Positions 8,952-18,353 are shown, counted from the first letter of the stretch. The stretch is 64,000 nt of DNA from Nocardioides terrigena (GCF_003047265.1 NZ_PZYY01000001.1:558001-622000), one strand, 5' to 3'. The notes: generated from the letters alone by a model not told the origin. Program-made: numbers and translations.

Positions 8952-9001
8952 CAAGGACTCAAGTCGGGCGCAAGTCCTCCTCAACCGTGTGGGTGCACCT
9001 T
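8952..9001 (+). promoter_or_regulatory. Candidate SARP/BTAD operator before the second oxidase gene
   Basis: CAAGTC at 8960 and 8971 and a weaker CAACCG at 8982 are spaced exactly 11 bp. A poor -10 candidate, CACCTT (8996-9001), starts 8 bp after the third repeat. This is the same motif and spacing as before the first oxidase gene. Confidence 0.5.
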
Positions 9002-9035
9002 CGTCGGGTCAACGACGACACCACACGGAGGAACA

Positions 9036-10403
9036 ATGACCATCGCACAGACCAGCACCGCGTACGCCGCACCGTTCGGGGAGCTGGACGCACTCACCAT
9101 CGGCACCGTCGCGGTGCCCGGCGACAAGAGGTACGACGCACTCGTCTCGCCCTGGAACGTCGCCATCCCGGTCCGGCCCGCGGCCGTCCTCGCGGCGCAC
9201 GACGCCCAGGACATCGTCGAGGCCGTGCGCTTCGCGGCCCGGCACGGCATCCGCGTCACCCCGCAGGCCACCGGCCACGGCCCCATGGCCGACCTCACCA
9301 CCGAGCTGCTGGTCACCACGAAGGAGCTCGACGAGGTGGTCGTCCACCCGGAGGGCTGGGCGCGCGTCGGGGCGGGCGTGAAGTGGCTCGCGGTCGTGGA
9401 GGCCGCCGCGCCGTACGGCCTCGCGCCCCTGTCCGGATCGATCACCGACGTCGGCATCGTCGGCTACACCACCGGCGGTGGGCTCGGGCCGATGGCCCGC
9501 ACCTACGGGCTGGCCAGCGACAAGGTGCGCGCCATCGAGGTCGTCACCGGCGACGGTGAGCTCCGGCGGGTGACGCACACGGAGCGCCCGGACCTCTTCT
9601 TCGCCCTGCGCGGTGGCAAGGGGATGCTCGGCATCGTCACGGCCATCGAGTTCGATCTTGTCGAGCAGCCGAGGTTCTACGGCGGCTCGCTGTGGTTCGA
9701 CGGGGACGACGCGGCGACCGTCATCGAGCGCTGGCTGCACTGGTCCGACGACCTGCCCGAGCTGGGCACCACGTCGATCGCCCTGTTCCAGCTCCCCGAC
9801 ATGGAAGGAGTGCCGCCCATGCTCGCCGGGCGACTGACGCTGTCGGTGCGCTTCGTGTGGACGGGGTCGGCCGAGGAGGGGGAGCGCCGGTTCGCCGCGA
9901 TGCGTGCCGCGGCTCCCGTCATCCTGGACGACGTGGCCGAGAAGCCCTACACCGCGATCGACTCGGTCCACACGGACCCGCTCGACCCGACCCCGGCCTA
10001 CGAGGCTGGCCACGTGCTCACCGACTTCCCGCAGGAGGCGGTCGACGCGCTGCTCGCGCTGACGGGGCCGGGCGTGGTCTCCCCGCAGATCCTGGTCGAG
10101 GTCCGCCAGCTCGGAGGTGCCTTCGCCCGGTCGGGGGAGCACCCGAGCGCCTTCGCCTCGCGCGCCGCGGCGTACTCGCTGCTCATCGTCGGCATCTCGG
10201 AGATCCCGGGCGTGGAGGACCACGCCGCCGCGATCCTCGACGCGCTGGCACCGTGGGTGGGTGGTCACCGGCTGCCTAACTTCACGTTCACGCCGGAGGA
10301 GTACGTCGACGCGTACGACGAGGTGACCCTCGCGCGGCTGCGCCGGGCGATCCGGACCTACGACCCGGACGGCGTGATGACGATTGGCGGCGTGCTGGCC
10401 TGA
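9036..10403 (+). CDS. FAD-binding oxidoreductase, paralogue of the preceding oxidase
   Basis: 455 residues, colinear with the upstream oxidase. FAD site: VTPQATGHGPMADL (flavin-linking His), then GIVGYTTGGGLGPMARTYGLA, where the Cys of bicovalent enzymes is Val, and LRGGKGMLGIVTAIEFDL. The C-terminal half holds the BBE substrate domain and ends YDPDGVMTIGGVLA. The ATG at 9036 is preceded by GGAGGA 4 bases upstream. The 91-bp gap before it carries three 11-bp-spaced repeats, so it probably has its own regulated promoter instead of relying on read-through. A strong terminator follows. A duplicated pair under one regulator suggests two steps or two related substrates, which I cannot identify. 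Confidence 0.82.
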   Translation: MTIAQTSTAYAAPFGELDALTIGTVAVPGDKRYDALVSPWNVAIPVRPAAVLAAHDAQDIVEAVRFAARHGIRVTPQATGHGPMADLTTELLVTTKELDEVVVHPEGWARVGAGVKWLAVVEAAAPYGLAPLSGSITDVGIVGYTTGGGLGPMARTYGLASDKVRAIEVVTGDGELRRVTHTERPDLFFALRGGKGMLGIVTAIEFDLVEQPRFYGGSLWFDGDDAATVIERWLHWSDDLPELGTTSIALFQLPDMEGVPPMLAGRLTLSVRFVWTGSAEEGERRFAAMRAAAPVILDDVAEKPYTAIDSVHTDPLDPTPAYEAGHVLTDFPQEAVDALLALTGPGVVSPQILVEVRQLGGAFARSGEHPSAFASRAAAYSLLIVGISEIPGVEDHAAAILDALAPWVGGHRLPNFTFTPEEYVDAYDEVTLARLRRAIRTYDPDGVMTIGGVLA

Positions 10404-10414
10404 TCTCCGCGACT

Positions 10415-10443
10415 CGTGGCCCCCGCCGATGGCGGGGGCCACG
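10415..10443 (+). terminator. Strong hairpin terminator after the oxidase pair
   Basis: Perfect 13-bp stem: CGTGGCCCCCGCC (10415-10427), 3-base loop GAT, complement at 10431-10443. No T-run follows, as is usual in high-GC actinobacteria. Confidence 0.8.
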
Positions 10444-10482
10444 GGCGTCTGCCGTCGAGGGCGACCCGCTCTGCTCACCACG

Positions 10483-10932
10483 TCACAGGTAGCGCGGCAC
10501 CGTGGCCCGGTAGGCGTCGTACTCGGTGCCGAACAGCTCGTGCAGGAGGTGCTCCTCGCGCGGCACCCACCGGTGGACGAGCGCTGCGCTGACGGGGCAG
10601 GTGGCCAGCATCCAGCCGTTGTGGGTCGCGACGGCCAGGCCGAGGTGGGCGAGGGTGAAGCCGACGTAGATCGGGTTGCGGGTCCGTGCGTGGACGCCGG
10701 TGGTGACGAGTGCGACCGGGTGCTCCAGGTCGCCCGGCCCCCGTTCGTGCCAGGCCACTGCCACCAGGCCGATCCCCGCGACCGCGCAGACGGTGCCGGC
10801 CGGCCCGGCCGCGGGTGGTAGCGACAGCGGCCGCAACCGCTGCAGCACCGCGCCCACCGCCACGCCGCCGAGGGTCTCGGCCGGCAGCGGGATCCGATCG
10901 GCCAGGTCCGTGAGCCGCGCCCGCAGGGTCAT
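10483..10932 (-). CDS. Isoprenylcysteine/phospholipid methyltransferase-like membrane protein
   Basis: 149 residues with about four hydrophobic segments. The C-terminal half carries the ICMT/PEMT-family signature: GVHARTRNPIYVGFTLAHLGLA, where RNPxY and the following helix shape the SAM site, then PREEHLLHELFGTEYDAYRATVPRYL with the conserved EE and YxxY-like tail. Such small bacterial enzymes methylate unknown lipid or thiol substrates. The start at 10932 lies 2 bases after the stop of the LuxR-family gene, so the two are one transcript. The longer open frame upstream merely overlaps that gene and is rejected. Family call good, substrate unknown. Confidence 0.8.
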   Translation of the reverse strand: MTLRARLTDLADRIPLPAETLGGVAVGAVLQRLRPLSLPPAAGPAGTVCAVAGIGLVAVAWHERGPGDLEHPVALVTTGVHARTRNPIYVGFTLAHLGLAVATHNGWMLATCPVSAALVHRWVPREEHLLHELFGTEYDAYRATVPRYL

Positions 10933-10934
10933 GC

Positions 10935-12545
10935 TCAGACCAGTCCGTGCTCGTAGGCGTACGCCGCGGCGGCGGTGCGCGAGGCGACGTCGAGCTTGCC
11001 GAAGATGTTGGACAGGTGGCGGGCGACGGTCTTCTCGCTCAGCACGAGCTCGGCCGCGACCTGCGGATTGCTGCGGCCCGAGGCGACGAGGCGGAGCACC
11101 TCGACCTCGCGGGCGGTCAGGCCGCCGGGCAGGGACGCGGGTGCCAGCAGCGACGAGGCGAGGTCGGCCATCGGCGCCGCACCGACCTGCCGGAAGGCCG
11201 CACGTGCGGCGGTCAGCTCGCGCTCGGCGGACGATGTGTCGCCGAGGGCCAGGAGGCAGCGGCCGATGAGCAGCCTCGTGACGGCGACGTCGTACGGCGA
11301 GGACGACTGCGCCCACAGCTGGTGCGCCTTGCGGAGGTAGGGCAGCCCGCCCGCAGCATCCCCGGCGGCGAGCTCGACGGCTCCGTGGGCCTGGGCGGCG
11401 GCGGCGGAGAGGACCGCCGACCCGGCTGCCGATGCCAGGGACCCCAGCTCGACGGCCAGGGGCCGCGCGCGCTCGACCGCACCCGACGCCAGCAGGACCT
11501 CGATGGACCCCGGCAGGATCCGGCACCGCTCCAGCGGTCCGTCCGACGAGGCGAGCAGCCGGTCGACGGCCGCGACCGCCGGCGACGACCGCCCCTGGGC
11601 CAGCCACAGCAGCGCCAGTCCGGGCTGCGGGTCGACGCCGAGGTCGGCGGCACGCTGGTAGGCCTCGTCGGCTGCGGCGAGGTCACCCCGCAACCGCAGC
11701 ACGTCGCCGGTCTCGCGGGCGGTGAGGCCGACGGGGGCGGGTGTCCGCAGGGCGACGTACCGCTCGGCGGCAAGCGACCACTCGCGCAACGCGTCGTCCC
11801 AGGCGCCGCGCAGTCGCATCAGCTGCCCGCGGTGCACGGCGCACTGGCCGGTGAAGGCCAACAGACCCGGCTGCGCGTCGCACCACCGCTCGAGGGCGGC
11901 CGTCCACTCGGCGACCCGGCCGAAGTCGCTGACCTCCTGGGCGCCCTCGATGGCGGTGCAGTAGACGTGTCCCGCGATCACCGGGGACAGCTCACCCGCG
12001 ACGACCCGCACCATGGCGTCGTCGAGCTGCGTCAGCCCCTCGGCGAAGTGCCCGCTCATGATCGAGAGACGCCCCTTCGCGCACGTGCTCATCGCCGAGA
12101 GGTCCGCGTCGTGGAAGCGGTGGCCGGTGTCGTGCGCCTCGTCGGCCAGCCGCGTCGCCGCCGCGAGGTCGCCCTCGCCGAGGGCGCGGAACATCGTGAG
12201 CAGCGCCATCCAGCCGCGCTCCACGCAGTCCGCTCCGAACTCGTCGACCAGCTCGGCCGCCCGGGCGGCCCAGCCGCCGGCGAGCGCGTGGTCGCCGTGC
12301 TCGGCCAGGCCAATCGCGAGCCGGAGCGCGCACCCGGCGGCGGCGTGCAGGTCGCCAGACTCCTGGTGCGCGCGGAAGGCGCGCTGCAGGACAGGGACCG
12401 CCTCGTCGTACGGCCCGACGAGCTCGACGACCGCGCCGAAGCAGTCGAGCTCGGCGGCGCTGAGGCCGTCGGGCCCGGTGCGTGACCACGCGTCGTACGC
12501 GGCTTGCCAGTCGCCGCGTGCGTAGTGGTCAGCGGCCGTGTCCAC
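10935..12545 (-). CDS. LuxR-type transcriptional regulator with helical-repeat sensor region
   Basis: About 536 residues. The C-terminal LuxR/FixJ DNA-binding domain is clear: [20 protein letters not shown], then [26 protein letters not shown]. The remainder is Ala/Leu-rich helical repeats of TPR type (for example [26 protein letters not shown]) without a Walker A motif, so it lacks the NTPase of LAL/MalT regulators. The GTG at 12545 ([20 protein letters not shown]) is chosen because the TPR-like reading starts there; the open frame extends to 12659 but that part is basic and uninformative, and no good Shine-Dalgarno decides it. It is coupled to the methyltransferase gene downstream. Confidence 0.8.
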   Translation of the reverse strand: MDTAADHYARGDWQAAYDAWSRTGPDGLSAAELDCFGAVVELVGPYDEAVPVLQRAFRAHQESGDLHAAAGCALRLAIGLAEHGDHALAGGWAARAAELVDEFGADCVERGWMALLTMFRALGEGDLAAATRLADEAHDTGHRFHDADLSAMSTCAKGRLSIMSGHFAEGLTQLDDAMVRVVAGELSPVIAGHVYCTAIEGAQEVSDFGRVAEWTAALERWCDAQPGLLAFTGQCAVHRGQLMRLRGAWDDALREWSLAAERYVALRTPAPVGLTARETGDVLRLRGDLAAADEAYQRAADLGVDPQPGLALLWLAQGRSSPAVAAVDRLLASSDGPLERCRILPGSIEVLLASGAVERARPLAVELGSLASAAGSAVLSAAAAQAHGAVELAAGDAAGGLPYLRKAHQLWAQSSSPYDVAVTRLLIGRCLLALGDTSSAERELTAARAAFRQVGAAPMADLASSLLAPASLPGGLTAREVEVLRLVASGRSNPQVAAELVLSEKTVARHLSNIFGKLDVASRTAAAAYAYEHGLV

Positions 12546-12564
12546 GGTTCGAGGGTACGGCCGC

Positions 12565-13689
12565 TCAGGCGGCCCTGGGCAGGCTCGGCGTCGCCTTTCC
12601 GAGCCGGCGAGATCGTGCCGCGACCCGGTCCGCGACGTACGCCGCGTCGCGACCGACACCGGGGAGGACCATCGAGCTGAAGGCGTACTGGAAGCACAGT
12701 CCGCAGAAGAACAACCCGGGGGCGTCGGGAGAGACGCCCCGCATCTCCCGGGGCCAGCCGTCGTCGCCCAGCACTGGCAGGTGGATCCAGTTGAAGACCT
12801 GCCGGAAGCCGGTCGCCCACACGACGGTCGAGACCTCGCGCGGCGTGCCGTCGACGACGGGAAGGCCGTCGCGGACCTCCTCGACCCGGCTGGTCGTCCG
12901 CTGGACGCCGCGCTCGAGCAGGTCCCGCCGCTTCACCCGCAGCATGGGCCCGCCGTGGTGGCGGAGCTCGTCCATCAGCTTGGCGCGCATGGGGCTGCGT
13001 CGGGTCAGCACGTGCTTCCACGCGAAGAGCAGGACGGGGAAGACGACCCGGAACACCGGGGACCCGAGCCTGGGCGGGATCTCGCCGCAGTCGCGGCCGG
13101 CGAGGATCGTCGGGTGCGTCTCGGCCAGCTCGTAGGCGATGTCGGTGCCGGAGTGGCTGGCGCCGACGACCAGCACCGGTCCGTCGTTGACCTGGCTGGG
13201 CCGGCGGTACTCGCTGGAGTGCAGCTGGAGGATCGCCGGGTCGAGCGCGGCGGCGATCTCGGGCACCGCACCCGTGCGGCCGAACGTGCCGGTGCACACC
13301 ACGACGTTGCGGCAGGTGTAGCGGCCGCGGTCGGTGGTGACGACGTACCCGTCGCCATCGGCGTCGAGGGCCTGTACGCGGGTCTCCAGGCGGACCGGGA
13401 GGGCGAAGGTGCGGGCGTAGGACTCGAGGTAGTCGCCCACCGCGTCCTTGCCGGGGAAGGTCCAGCGCGGAGCCGGGAACGGCAGGCCGGGCAGCCCGTC
13501 GACGTGCGCGGGGGAGTAGAGCTTGAGGGTGTCCCACTGCCGCCGCCAGTTGTCGCCCACCCGGGTGGCGCTGTCGAGGATCACGAACGGGGTCCCTCGC
13601 TGTTGGAGGAAGTAGCCGGTCGCCAGGCCGGCCTGGCCCGCGCCGATGATCACGGTGTCGATGTCTGTGTCGAGGTCGGTGGTGTCCAT
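12565..13689 (-). CDS. Flavin-containing monooxygenase / NAD(P)H-FAD oxidoreductase (CzcO-like)
   Basis: 374 residues. N-terminal FAD Rossmann motif [19 protein letters not shown] (about 15-33), [14 protein letters not shown] typical of this group, a second nucleotide-binding motif [18 protein letters not shown] near residue 170, and the ATGF motif (VVWATGF) near 310. Proteins of this type oxygenate soft nucleophiles or ketones using NADPH; many are misnamed potassium-transport flavoproteins. The start at 13689 fits the family N-terminus; the longer frame would run into the divergent LuxR gene. It sits 19 bases before the start of the LuxR-type regulator on the same strand and opposite the MalT-like regulator, which may control it. 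Confidence 0.82.
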   Translation of the reverse strand: MDTTDLDTDIDTVIIGAGQAGLATGYFLQQRGTPFVILDSATRVGDNWRRQWDTLKLYSPAHVDGLPGLPFPAPRWTFPGKDAVGDYLESYARTFALPVRLETRVQALDADGDGYVVTTDRGRYTCRNVVVCTGTFGRTGAVPEIAAALDPAILQLHSSEYRRPSQVNDGPVLVVGASHSGTDIAYELAETHPTILAGRDCGEIPPRLGSPVFRVVFPVLLFAWKHVLTRRSPMRAKLMDELRHHGGPMLRVKRRDLLERGVQRTTSRVEEVRDGLPVVDGTPREVSTVVWATGFRQVFNWIHLPVLGDDGWPREMRGVSPDAPGLFFCGLCFQYAFSSMVLPGVGRDAAYVADRVAARSRRLGKATPSLPRAA

Positions 13690-13755
13690 GCGCCCACGGT
13701 CGCGCGAGACGTACGCCGCTCGCGTCGGGCGCGATGCCCATCTCCCGTGATGCGC

Positions 13756-13779
13756 CGCATGGGTGGATGCACCTATGCG
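13756..13779. promoter_or_regulatory. Inverted-repeat operator in the divergent monooxygenase/MalT-like regulator gap
   Basis: CGCATGGGTG (13756-13765), 4-base spacer, CACCTATGCG (13770-13779). Arms match at 9 of 10 positions. It lies in the 168-bp divergent region between the monooxygenase and LuxR regulator genes, a natural place for autoregulation. Confidence 0.45.
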
Positions 13780-13845
13780 GGATGTGGCTCGCGACGGGTC
13801 GCTGGACGACCCCCTCGGCCGGCGGTGGGTCGGCCATGGCCCCAC

Positions 13846-13851
13846 TACGCT
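13846..13851 (+). promoter_or_regulatory. Leaderless -10 box of the MalT-like regulator gene
   Basis: TACGCT followed by GGCGCC and then ATG 13858. Only 6 bases separate box and start codon, so transcription probably begins at or next to the A of ATG. Confidence 0.6.
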
Positions 13852-13857
13852 GGCGCC

Positions 13858-16578
13858 ATGCCGGTGCCGGGCACCAAGCTGCGCGTCCCGCAGCCACGCC
13901 GCGAGCTCGTCGTACGGACTCGTCTGACCGACCGGTTCCCGACCGAGCCGGGGTCGATGCCACGGCTGGCCCTCGTCGCCGCGCCGGCCGGCTTCGGGAA
14001 GACGACGCTGCTGACGCAGTGGTTGCTTCACTGCGGTGCGCGGGTCGCGTGGCTGTCGCTGGACGCGGGGGACGCGGACCTGCGTCGGTTCCTCACCCAC
14101 CTCGTCGCTGCCCTGCAGGTGAGCAGCCCGGAGGTGGGCGCCGAGGCGGCGTTGCTGCTCGAGGGTGATCGCTCCTTCCGCGCCGAGGACGTGCTGGCCG
14201 GTCTGGTCGACGACCTCGACGCGTTGCCCGGGCCTACGGTGATCGCTCTCGACGACTACCACGTCGTCGACGCCGTCGACGTGCACGAGGCGGTCAGCTT
14301 CCTGCTCGACAACCTGCCGCCCCAGGTCACGCTCGCGATGACCACGCGGGCCGACCCGCCGCTGCCGCTGTCACGGCTGCGTGCACGTGGGGAGCTGCTC
14401 GAGATCCGGGCGGCGGACCTGCGGTTCACGCAGGACGAGGCGACGGCGTTCTTCAACGAGGTGATGGGGCTGGGTCTCGAGCCGCGCCACGTGGCTGCGC
14501 TCGAGAAGCGGACCGAGGGCTGGGCGACCGGGCTACAGCTCGCGGCGCTCTCCGCGGCGAGCGCGAGTGACCCGGACGGGTTCGTCGAGGCATTCGCCGG
14601 GAGCCACCGCTTCGTCCTGGACTACCTCGTCGACGAGGTGCTCGCGGGCCAGCCCGAGGACGTCCGGTCGTTCCTGCTCGACACCTCGGTCCTCGACGAC
14701 CTGTCCGGCCCGCTGTGCGACGCGGTCACCGGCCGCACCGACGGACAGCAGCAGCTGGAGGCGCTCGAGCGGGCGAACCTCTTCGTCGTCGCGCTCGACG
14801 ACGAGCGGCATTGGTGGCGCTACCACCACCTCTTCGCCGAGGCGCTGCGTGCGCGGCTGAACACAGAGGACCCCGGGGTTTCGAGGCTCGCTGCGCTCGC
14901 ACCTCAACCACCGACGACGCCGCCGGAGCGCGTCGCGCGGCTGCACCGATCCGCGGCCGAGTGGTACGCCGAGCACGGCCGTCTGGAGGACGCCGTACCC
15001 CACGCCCTGGCCGGCGACGACGCTGAGCAGGCGGCCGAGCTGGTGGAGCTGGCGGTGACCGGTCTGCGTCAGCGGCGGGAGGACCGGACGATGCGCGCGT
15101 GGCTGCAAGCGCTGCCGGAGGGCGTCGTACGCCGCCGGCCGCTGCTGGCGATGCACCTCGCGTGGACGCGGTTGAGCGAGGGGGACCTCGACGGGCTCGG
15201 GCACTGGCTGGACGCCGCCGACGCGGCCCTGGGGTCGGCGGTGGAGCCCACGCCAAGGGGTACGCCCGGGGCGCAGGAGACGCGAAGCAGGGAGCTGGCC
15301 GCGCTCCCGTCGATGATCGAGGTCTACCGAGCCACCGTCGCCCAGGCGCGTGGCGACGTCGCCGGCACCGTGGCCCACGCCGGTCGGGCTCGCGACCTCG
15401 CCGGGCCCGAAGGCCACTTCCCGCTGGGGGCGGCGTCGGGCTTCCTGGGGCTGGCCGCCTGGGCCGCCGGTGACCTGGCCACGGCCGCCGACACGTTCGG
15501 CGCGGCCAGGCGCCACATCCGAGCGGCCGGCAACGTCGCCGACGGGCTCGGGATGACCGTCGTGCTGGCGAGCATCGCGCTGGCGCGCAGCGGACCCGAC
15601 GAGGCGCGGCGCCTCTACGAGCGCGCGCTCGAGGCGGCGGAGGCGGTCCCGGGCCCGCCGCTGTCGACGACCGGCGACCTGCACATCGGGCTCGCCGAGG
15701 TGCTGGTGGAGCAGGGCGAGCCGGCTGCCGCCCAGGCTCACCTGGATGCGGCGACTGAGCTTGGCGAGCGTGCCTCGCTGATCGAGAACCGGCACCGCGC
15801 GTACGTCGCCCGGGCCGCGCTGCTCCGGGCCCGCGATGACCTCGACGGCGCGGTGGCGATGCTCGACGAGGGGGAGCCGCTCTTCCTGCCCGGGTACTTC
15901 CCCGACGTCCGGCCGATCCCCGCGCACCGCGCCCGTGTCCACATCACTCAGGGGCGGCTGGCCGACGCTGCTCAATGGGCGTCCGAGCGCGGTGTCGGGC
16001 TGGGGGCGGGGGAGTACCTGGACGAGTTCGACCAGCTGACGCTCGCACGCCTGCGCATCGCCGAGCGGACCGACCTCGACGACGTCGTCGCCCTGACGGC
16101 GCGCATCGTGGCGGCGGGCGAGGAGCACGGGCGAGTCGGGAGCGTCGCGGATGCGCTCGTCGTACGGGCTCTCGCGCAGCTGGCGAGGGGCGACCGCGAC
16201 GCGGCGCTGGACGCGTTGCGCGAGGCCCTCGCGCTCGCCGTACCGCAGGGCTGGCGTCGGCTGTTCCTCGACGAGGGGGCGCCGATGGTCGAGCTTCTGC
16301 GGGCCGCCGCCACCGAGGACGGGCTGGCGGTGACGGTGCTGGCGTCGGACGTGCGGGACGAGACACCCGCACCGGCTGCCTCGAGCCAAGGACTGAGCGA
16401 GCGTGAGCTCGAGGTGCTCCGCCTGCTCGCGACCGAGCTGACCGGGCCGGAGATCGCGCAGCGGCTCTACGTCTCGCTCAACACGCTGCGCACCCACACC
16501 AAGCACATCTTCACCAAGCTCGACGTCAACACCCGCCGCGCCGCCGTACGGCGCGCGACCGAGCGCAACCTCCTCTGA
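13858..16578 (+). CDS. MalT/LAL-type LuxR family regulator
   Basis: 906 residues. Begins [20 protein letters not shown], the MalT-type N-terminus; Walker [12 protein letters not shown] (about 41-51), Walker B-like [12 protein letters not shown] (about 130), sensor-type arginine segment [20 protein letters not shown], then [12 protein letters not shown] long TPR-like region follows, and a C-terminal LuxR HTH ([19 protein letters not shown], then [21 protein letters not shown]). MalT relatives are ATP-dependent activators responding to a small ligand. A 40-bp dispersed genomic repeat is inserted in frame at 14875-14914, encoding [14 protein letters not shown]. It is divergent from the monooxygenase and just upstream of the DUF4386 operon, whose operator it may recognise. 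Confidence 0.88.
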   Translation: MPVPGTKLRVPQPRRELVVRTRLTDRFPTEPGSMPRLALVAAPAGFGKTTLLTQWLLHCGARVAWLSLDAGDADLRRFLTHLVAALQVSSPEVGAEAALLLEGDRSFRAEDVLAGLVDDLDALPGPTVIALDDYHVVDAVDVHEAVSFLLDNLPPQVTLAMTTRADPPLPLSRLRARGELLEIRAADLRFTQDEATAFFNEVMGLGLEPRHVAALEKRTEGWATGLQLAALSAASASDPDGFVEAFAGSHRFVLDYLVDEVLAGQPEDVRSFLLDTSVLDDLSGPLCDAVTGRTDGQQQLEALERANLFVVALDDERHWWRYHHLFAEALRARLNTEDPGVSRLAALAPQPPTTPPERVARLHRSAAEWYAEHGRLEDAVPHALAGDDAEQAAELVELAVTGLRQRREDRTMRAWLQALPEGVVRRRPLLAMHLAWTRLSEGDLDGLGHWLDAADAALGSAVEPTPRGTPGAQETRSRELAALPSMIEVYRATVAQARGDVAGTVAHAGRARDLAGPEGHFPLGAASGFLGLAAWAAGDLATAADTFGAARRHIRAAGNVADGLGMTVVLASIALARSGPDEARRLYERALEAAEAVPGPPLSTTGDLHIGLAEVLVEQGEPAAAQAHLDAATELGERASLIENRHRAYVARAALLRARDDLDGAVAMLDEGEPLFLPGYFPDVRPIPAHRARVHITQGRLADAAQWASERGVGLGAGEYLDEFDQLTLARLRIAERTDLDDVVALTARIVAAGEEHGRVGSVADALVVRALAQLARGDRDAALDALREALALAVPQGWRRLFLDEGAPMVELLRAAATEDGLAVTVLASDVRDETPAPAASSQGLSERELEVLRLLATELTGPEIAQRLYVSLNTLRTHTKHIFTKLDVNTRRAAVRRATERNLL
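14875..14914 (+). repeat. Dispersed genomic repeat inside the MalT-like regulator gene
   Basis: GGGGTTTCGAGGCTCGCTGC followed by GCTCGCACCTCAACCACCGA. Near-identical copies occur at 24896-24935 and 29387-29495 in non-coding DNA. Here the copy is read in frame. Confidence 0.8.
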
Positions 16579-16595
16579 CGGATCACCAAGCGGGT

Positions 16596-16639
16596 CACAT
16601 CACCGTGTGATGTGGGGTCACCACGTCGCTCCCTAGCGT
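16596..16639 (+). promoter_or_regulatory. Operator and promoter of the DUF4386 operon
   Basis: Perfect inverted repeat CACATCAC-CGT-GTGATGTG (16596-16614) lies 19 bp before a -10 box TAGCGT (16634-16639). It therefore covers the -35 region, the usual position for an activator site. The adjacent LuxR-type regulator is the obvious candidate to bind. Confidence 0.6.
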
Positions 16640-16686
16640 CCTGGACATCGCCGGACACCCCGCCCGGCCCAGTCCAGGAGCCGATC

Positions 16687-17364
16687 ATGAACACCACCAG
16701 CAGCGGCCTCGTCAGGGCCGCCGGCGCCGCCGCGGCGACCGCCGGAGCCATCTTCATCGCCGTCCAGGTCAACCACCCCTCGATCACGGCCTTCGACACC
16801 GAGACCACCGAGTGGGTCATGCGCTCGTGCGCCAAGATCGTGATGGCGGCCCTCGCTCTCGCGGGCATCACCGGGATCTACCTGCGCCAGCACCGGCAGT
16901 CCGGGGTCCTCGGACTCGTCGGGTACGCCGTCTTCGCCATCGGCTACCTGACGATCCTCGCCGTCGAGGTCATCGCCGCGACGGTCCTACCGGCGCTGCT
17001 CGACACCGACCCCGGCTACGTCCAGGACGTGCTGGTGGCGGCGACCGGCGGCACCCCCAGCGGCGACATCGGTGGCCTGCAGGTGGTCCTCAACGTCAGC
17101 GGCGCCGGCTACATCCTCGGCGGGCTGATCTTCGGCATCGCGCTGTTCCGCACCGGCATCCTGGCTCGCTGGGCGTCGGTCCTGCTCGCCGTCAGCACGA
17201 CCGCCACGGCGGCGCTCGCCGTGCTGCCGGACGCGTTCAACCGCCCCTTCGCCGTCCCCGAGGGCATCGCCCTGATCGGCCTCGGCGTCTCCCTGTGGCG
17301 CAACTCCGGTGACTCCTCTGCGACCGAGCCGGCCGGCGCGGTCCTCGAGCCCGCACGGTCATGA
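16687..17364 (+). CDS. DUF4386-like integral membrane protein
   Basis: 225 residues with about six hydrophobic segments (for example IVMAALALAGITGIYL, VLGLVGYAVFAIGYLTILAV, AGYILGGLIFGIALF, ASVLLAVSTTATAALAVL). The loop arrangement resembles DUF4386 membrane proteins of unknown function. ATG 16687 has AGGAG 7 bases upstream. First gene of a three-gene run joined by two ATGA overlaps, preceded by an inverted-repeat operator, so expression is probably switched by the upstream LuxR-type regulator. No catalytic motif seen. Confidence 0.7.
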   Translation: MNTTSSGLVRAAGAAAATAGAIFIAVQVNHPSITAFDTETTEWVMRSCAKIVMAALALAGITGIYLRQHRQSGVLGLVGYAVFAIGYLTILAVEVIAATVLPALLDTDPGYVQDVLVAATGGTPSGDIGGLQVVLNVSGAGYILGGLIFGIALFRTGILARWASVLLAVSTTATAALAVLPDAFNRPFAVPEGIALIGLGVSLWRNSGDSSATEPAGAVLEPARS

Positions 17365-18023
17365 GCGCTGCCATGGGCGGCTGGCGGATCCCCGTCGCCC
17401 TCCTCGTGCTCTGCTCCGTGCCGCTCACCGCGGGGACGCTACGGCTGGTGCAGCTGGCCGGAGGGCCCGCGGTGATGCCGGCCGACGACCGGTGGGCCGG
17501 CTTCCCGGTGGCGCTGGTGCTGCACATCGTCGGGGCGGCGGTCTTCGCGATCGTCGGCGCGTTCCAGTTCGTGCCGCGGATCCGTCGTACGCATCCCGGC
17601 TGGCACCGTCGGGCGGGCCGGGTGCTGGCGGTGGCCGGCCTGCTCGTCGCCGGCTCCGCCCTGTGGCTGACGCTCTTCCACGACCCGCAGCCCGGAACCG
17701 GCCCGCTGCTCCTCGTCCTGCGGCTCGTCGCCGGGACGACCATGATCGGCTGCCTCGTCGTCGGGGTCGCCGCCGCTCGACGCCGCGACTTCACTGCCCA
17801 CCGGGCGTGGATGATCCGTGCCTACGCGATCGCGGTGGCGGCCGGCACGCAGGTCTTCACGCAGGGCTTCGGCGAGGCTGTCTTCGGCCCGGGTGAGGTC
17901 CGGGGTGACCTGCTGAAGGCGGCCGGATGGGTCATCAACCTCGCCGTCGCGGAGTGGGCGATCCGGCGGTCGGCGCGTCGTCTTAGGTCGCGTCCACTGG
18001 TCGCCGAAGGCGCGTCGGCATGA
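17361..18023 (+). CDS. DUF2306-like integral membrane protein
   Basis: 220 residues with about five to six membrane segments. The region LHIVGAAVFAIVGAFQFVPRIR then HPGWHRRAGRVLAVAGLLVAG matches DUF2306 proteins, whose paired His residues in membrane helices have been noted as possible metal or haem ligands. Starts in an ATGA overlap with the preceding gene, so it is translationally coupled. Function unknown; pairing of two unlike membrane proteins suggests a complex. The C-terminus ends in a basic stretch RRSARRLRSR that is probably cytoplasmic. Confidence 0.75.
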   Translation: MSAAMGGWRIPVALLVLCSVPLTAGTLRLVQLAGGPAVMPADDRWAGFPVALVLHIVGAAVFAIVGAFQFVPRIRRTHPGWHRRAGRVLAVAGLLVAGSALWLTLFHDPQPGTGPLLLVLRLVAGTTMIGCLVVGVAAARRRDFTAHRAWMIRAYAIAVAAGTQVFTQGFGEAVFGPGEVRGDLLKAAGWVINLAVAEWAIRRSARRLRSRPLVAEGASA

Positions 18024-18235
18024 GCACGTACGCGATCCGGATCGCGGGTCACCTCGACGACCACTGGTCGGGGCGGCTCGGCGGTCTCGCCATCACCCGT
18101 CACGCCGACGGGACGACCGTCCTGACCGGCTGCCTGTCCGACCAGGCCCAGCTGTACGGCGTGCTCTCGGGGTTGCGGGACATCGGGGTCACGCTGATCT
18201 CGCTCGAGGTCGACGATGAGGTTCCCGCCGACTGA
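18020..18235 (+). CDS. Small conserved protein at end of the membrane-protein operon
   Basis: 71 residues. Starts MSTYAIRIAGHLDDHWSGRLGGLAITRHADGT and ends GLRDIGVTLISLEVDDEVPAD. Overlaps the DUF2306 gene by ATGA. The pattern (strand, a DGTT turn, LSDQAQLYGVLSGLRDIG helix, strand) looks like a ferredoxin-type alpha-beta fold. Short proteins of this kind are common in actinobacteria and unannotated. I do not recognise a function; its coupled position suggests a soluble partner of the two membrane proteins. Confidence 0.7.
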   Translation: MSTYAIRIAGHLDDHWSGRLGGLAITRHADGTTVLTGCLSDQAQLYGVLSGLRDIGVTLISLEVDDEVPAD

Positions 18236-18266
18236 GGCGGCCCACATCGCCCCGACCCGACCGGCG

Positions 18267-18353
18267 GCGCACGGCGAAGGCAGTTCGCGGACCGGGCGAC
18301 CCGCTCACGCCTGGCTCCCCGCCCGGCACCCCCGAACTGCCTTCGCTGTGCGC
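18267..18353. terminator. Long hairpin: 21-bp arms around a 45-base loop
   Basis: Left arm 18267-18287 and right arm 18333-18353 are complementary at 20 of 21 positions (core GCGAAGGCAGTTCG). An inner CCGGGC/GCCCGG pair (18292-18297 with 18321-18326) can extend the stem. It follows the three-gene membrane operon and precedes the TY-Chap gene, so it probably ends transcription, but its loop is unusually long. Confidence 0.55.
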
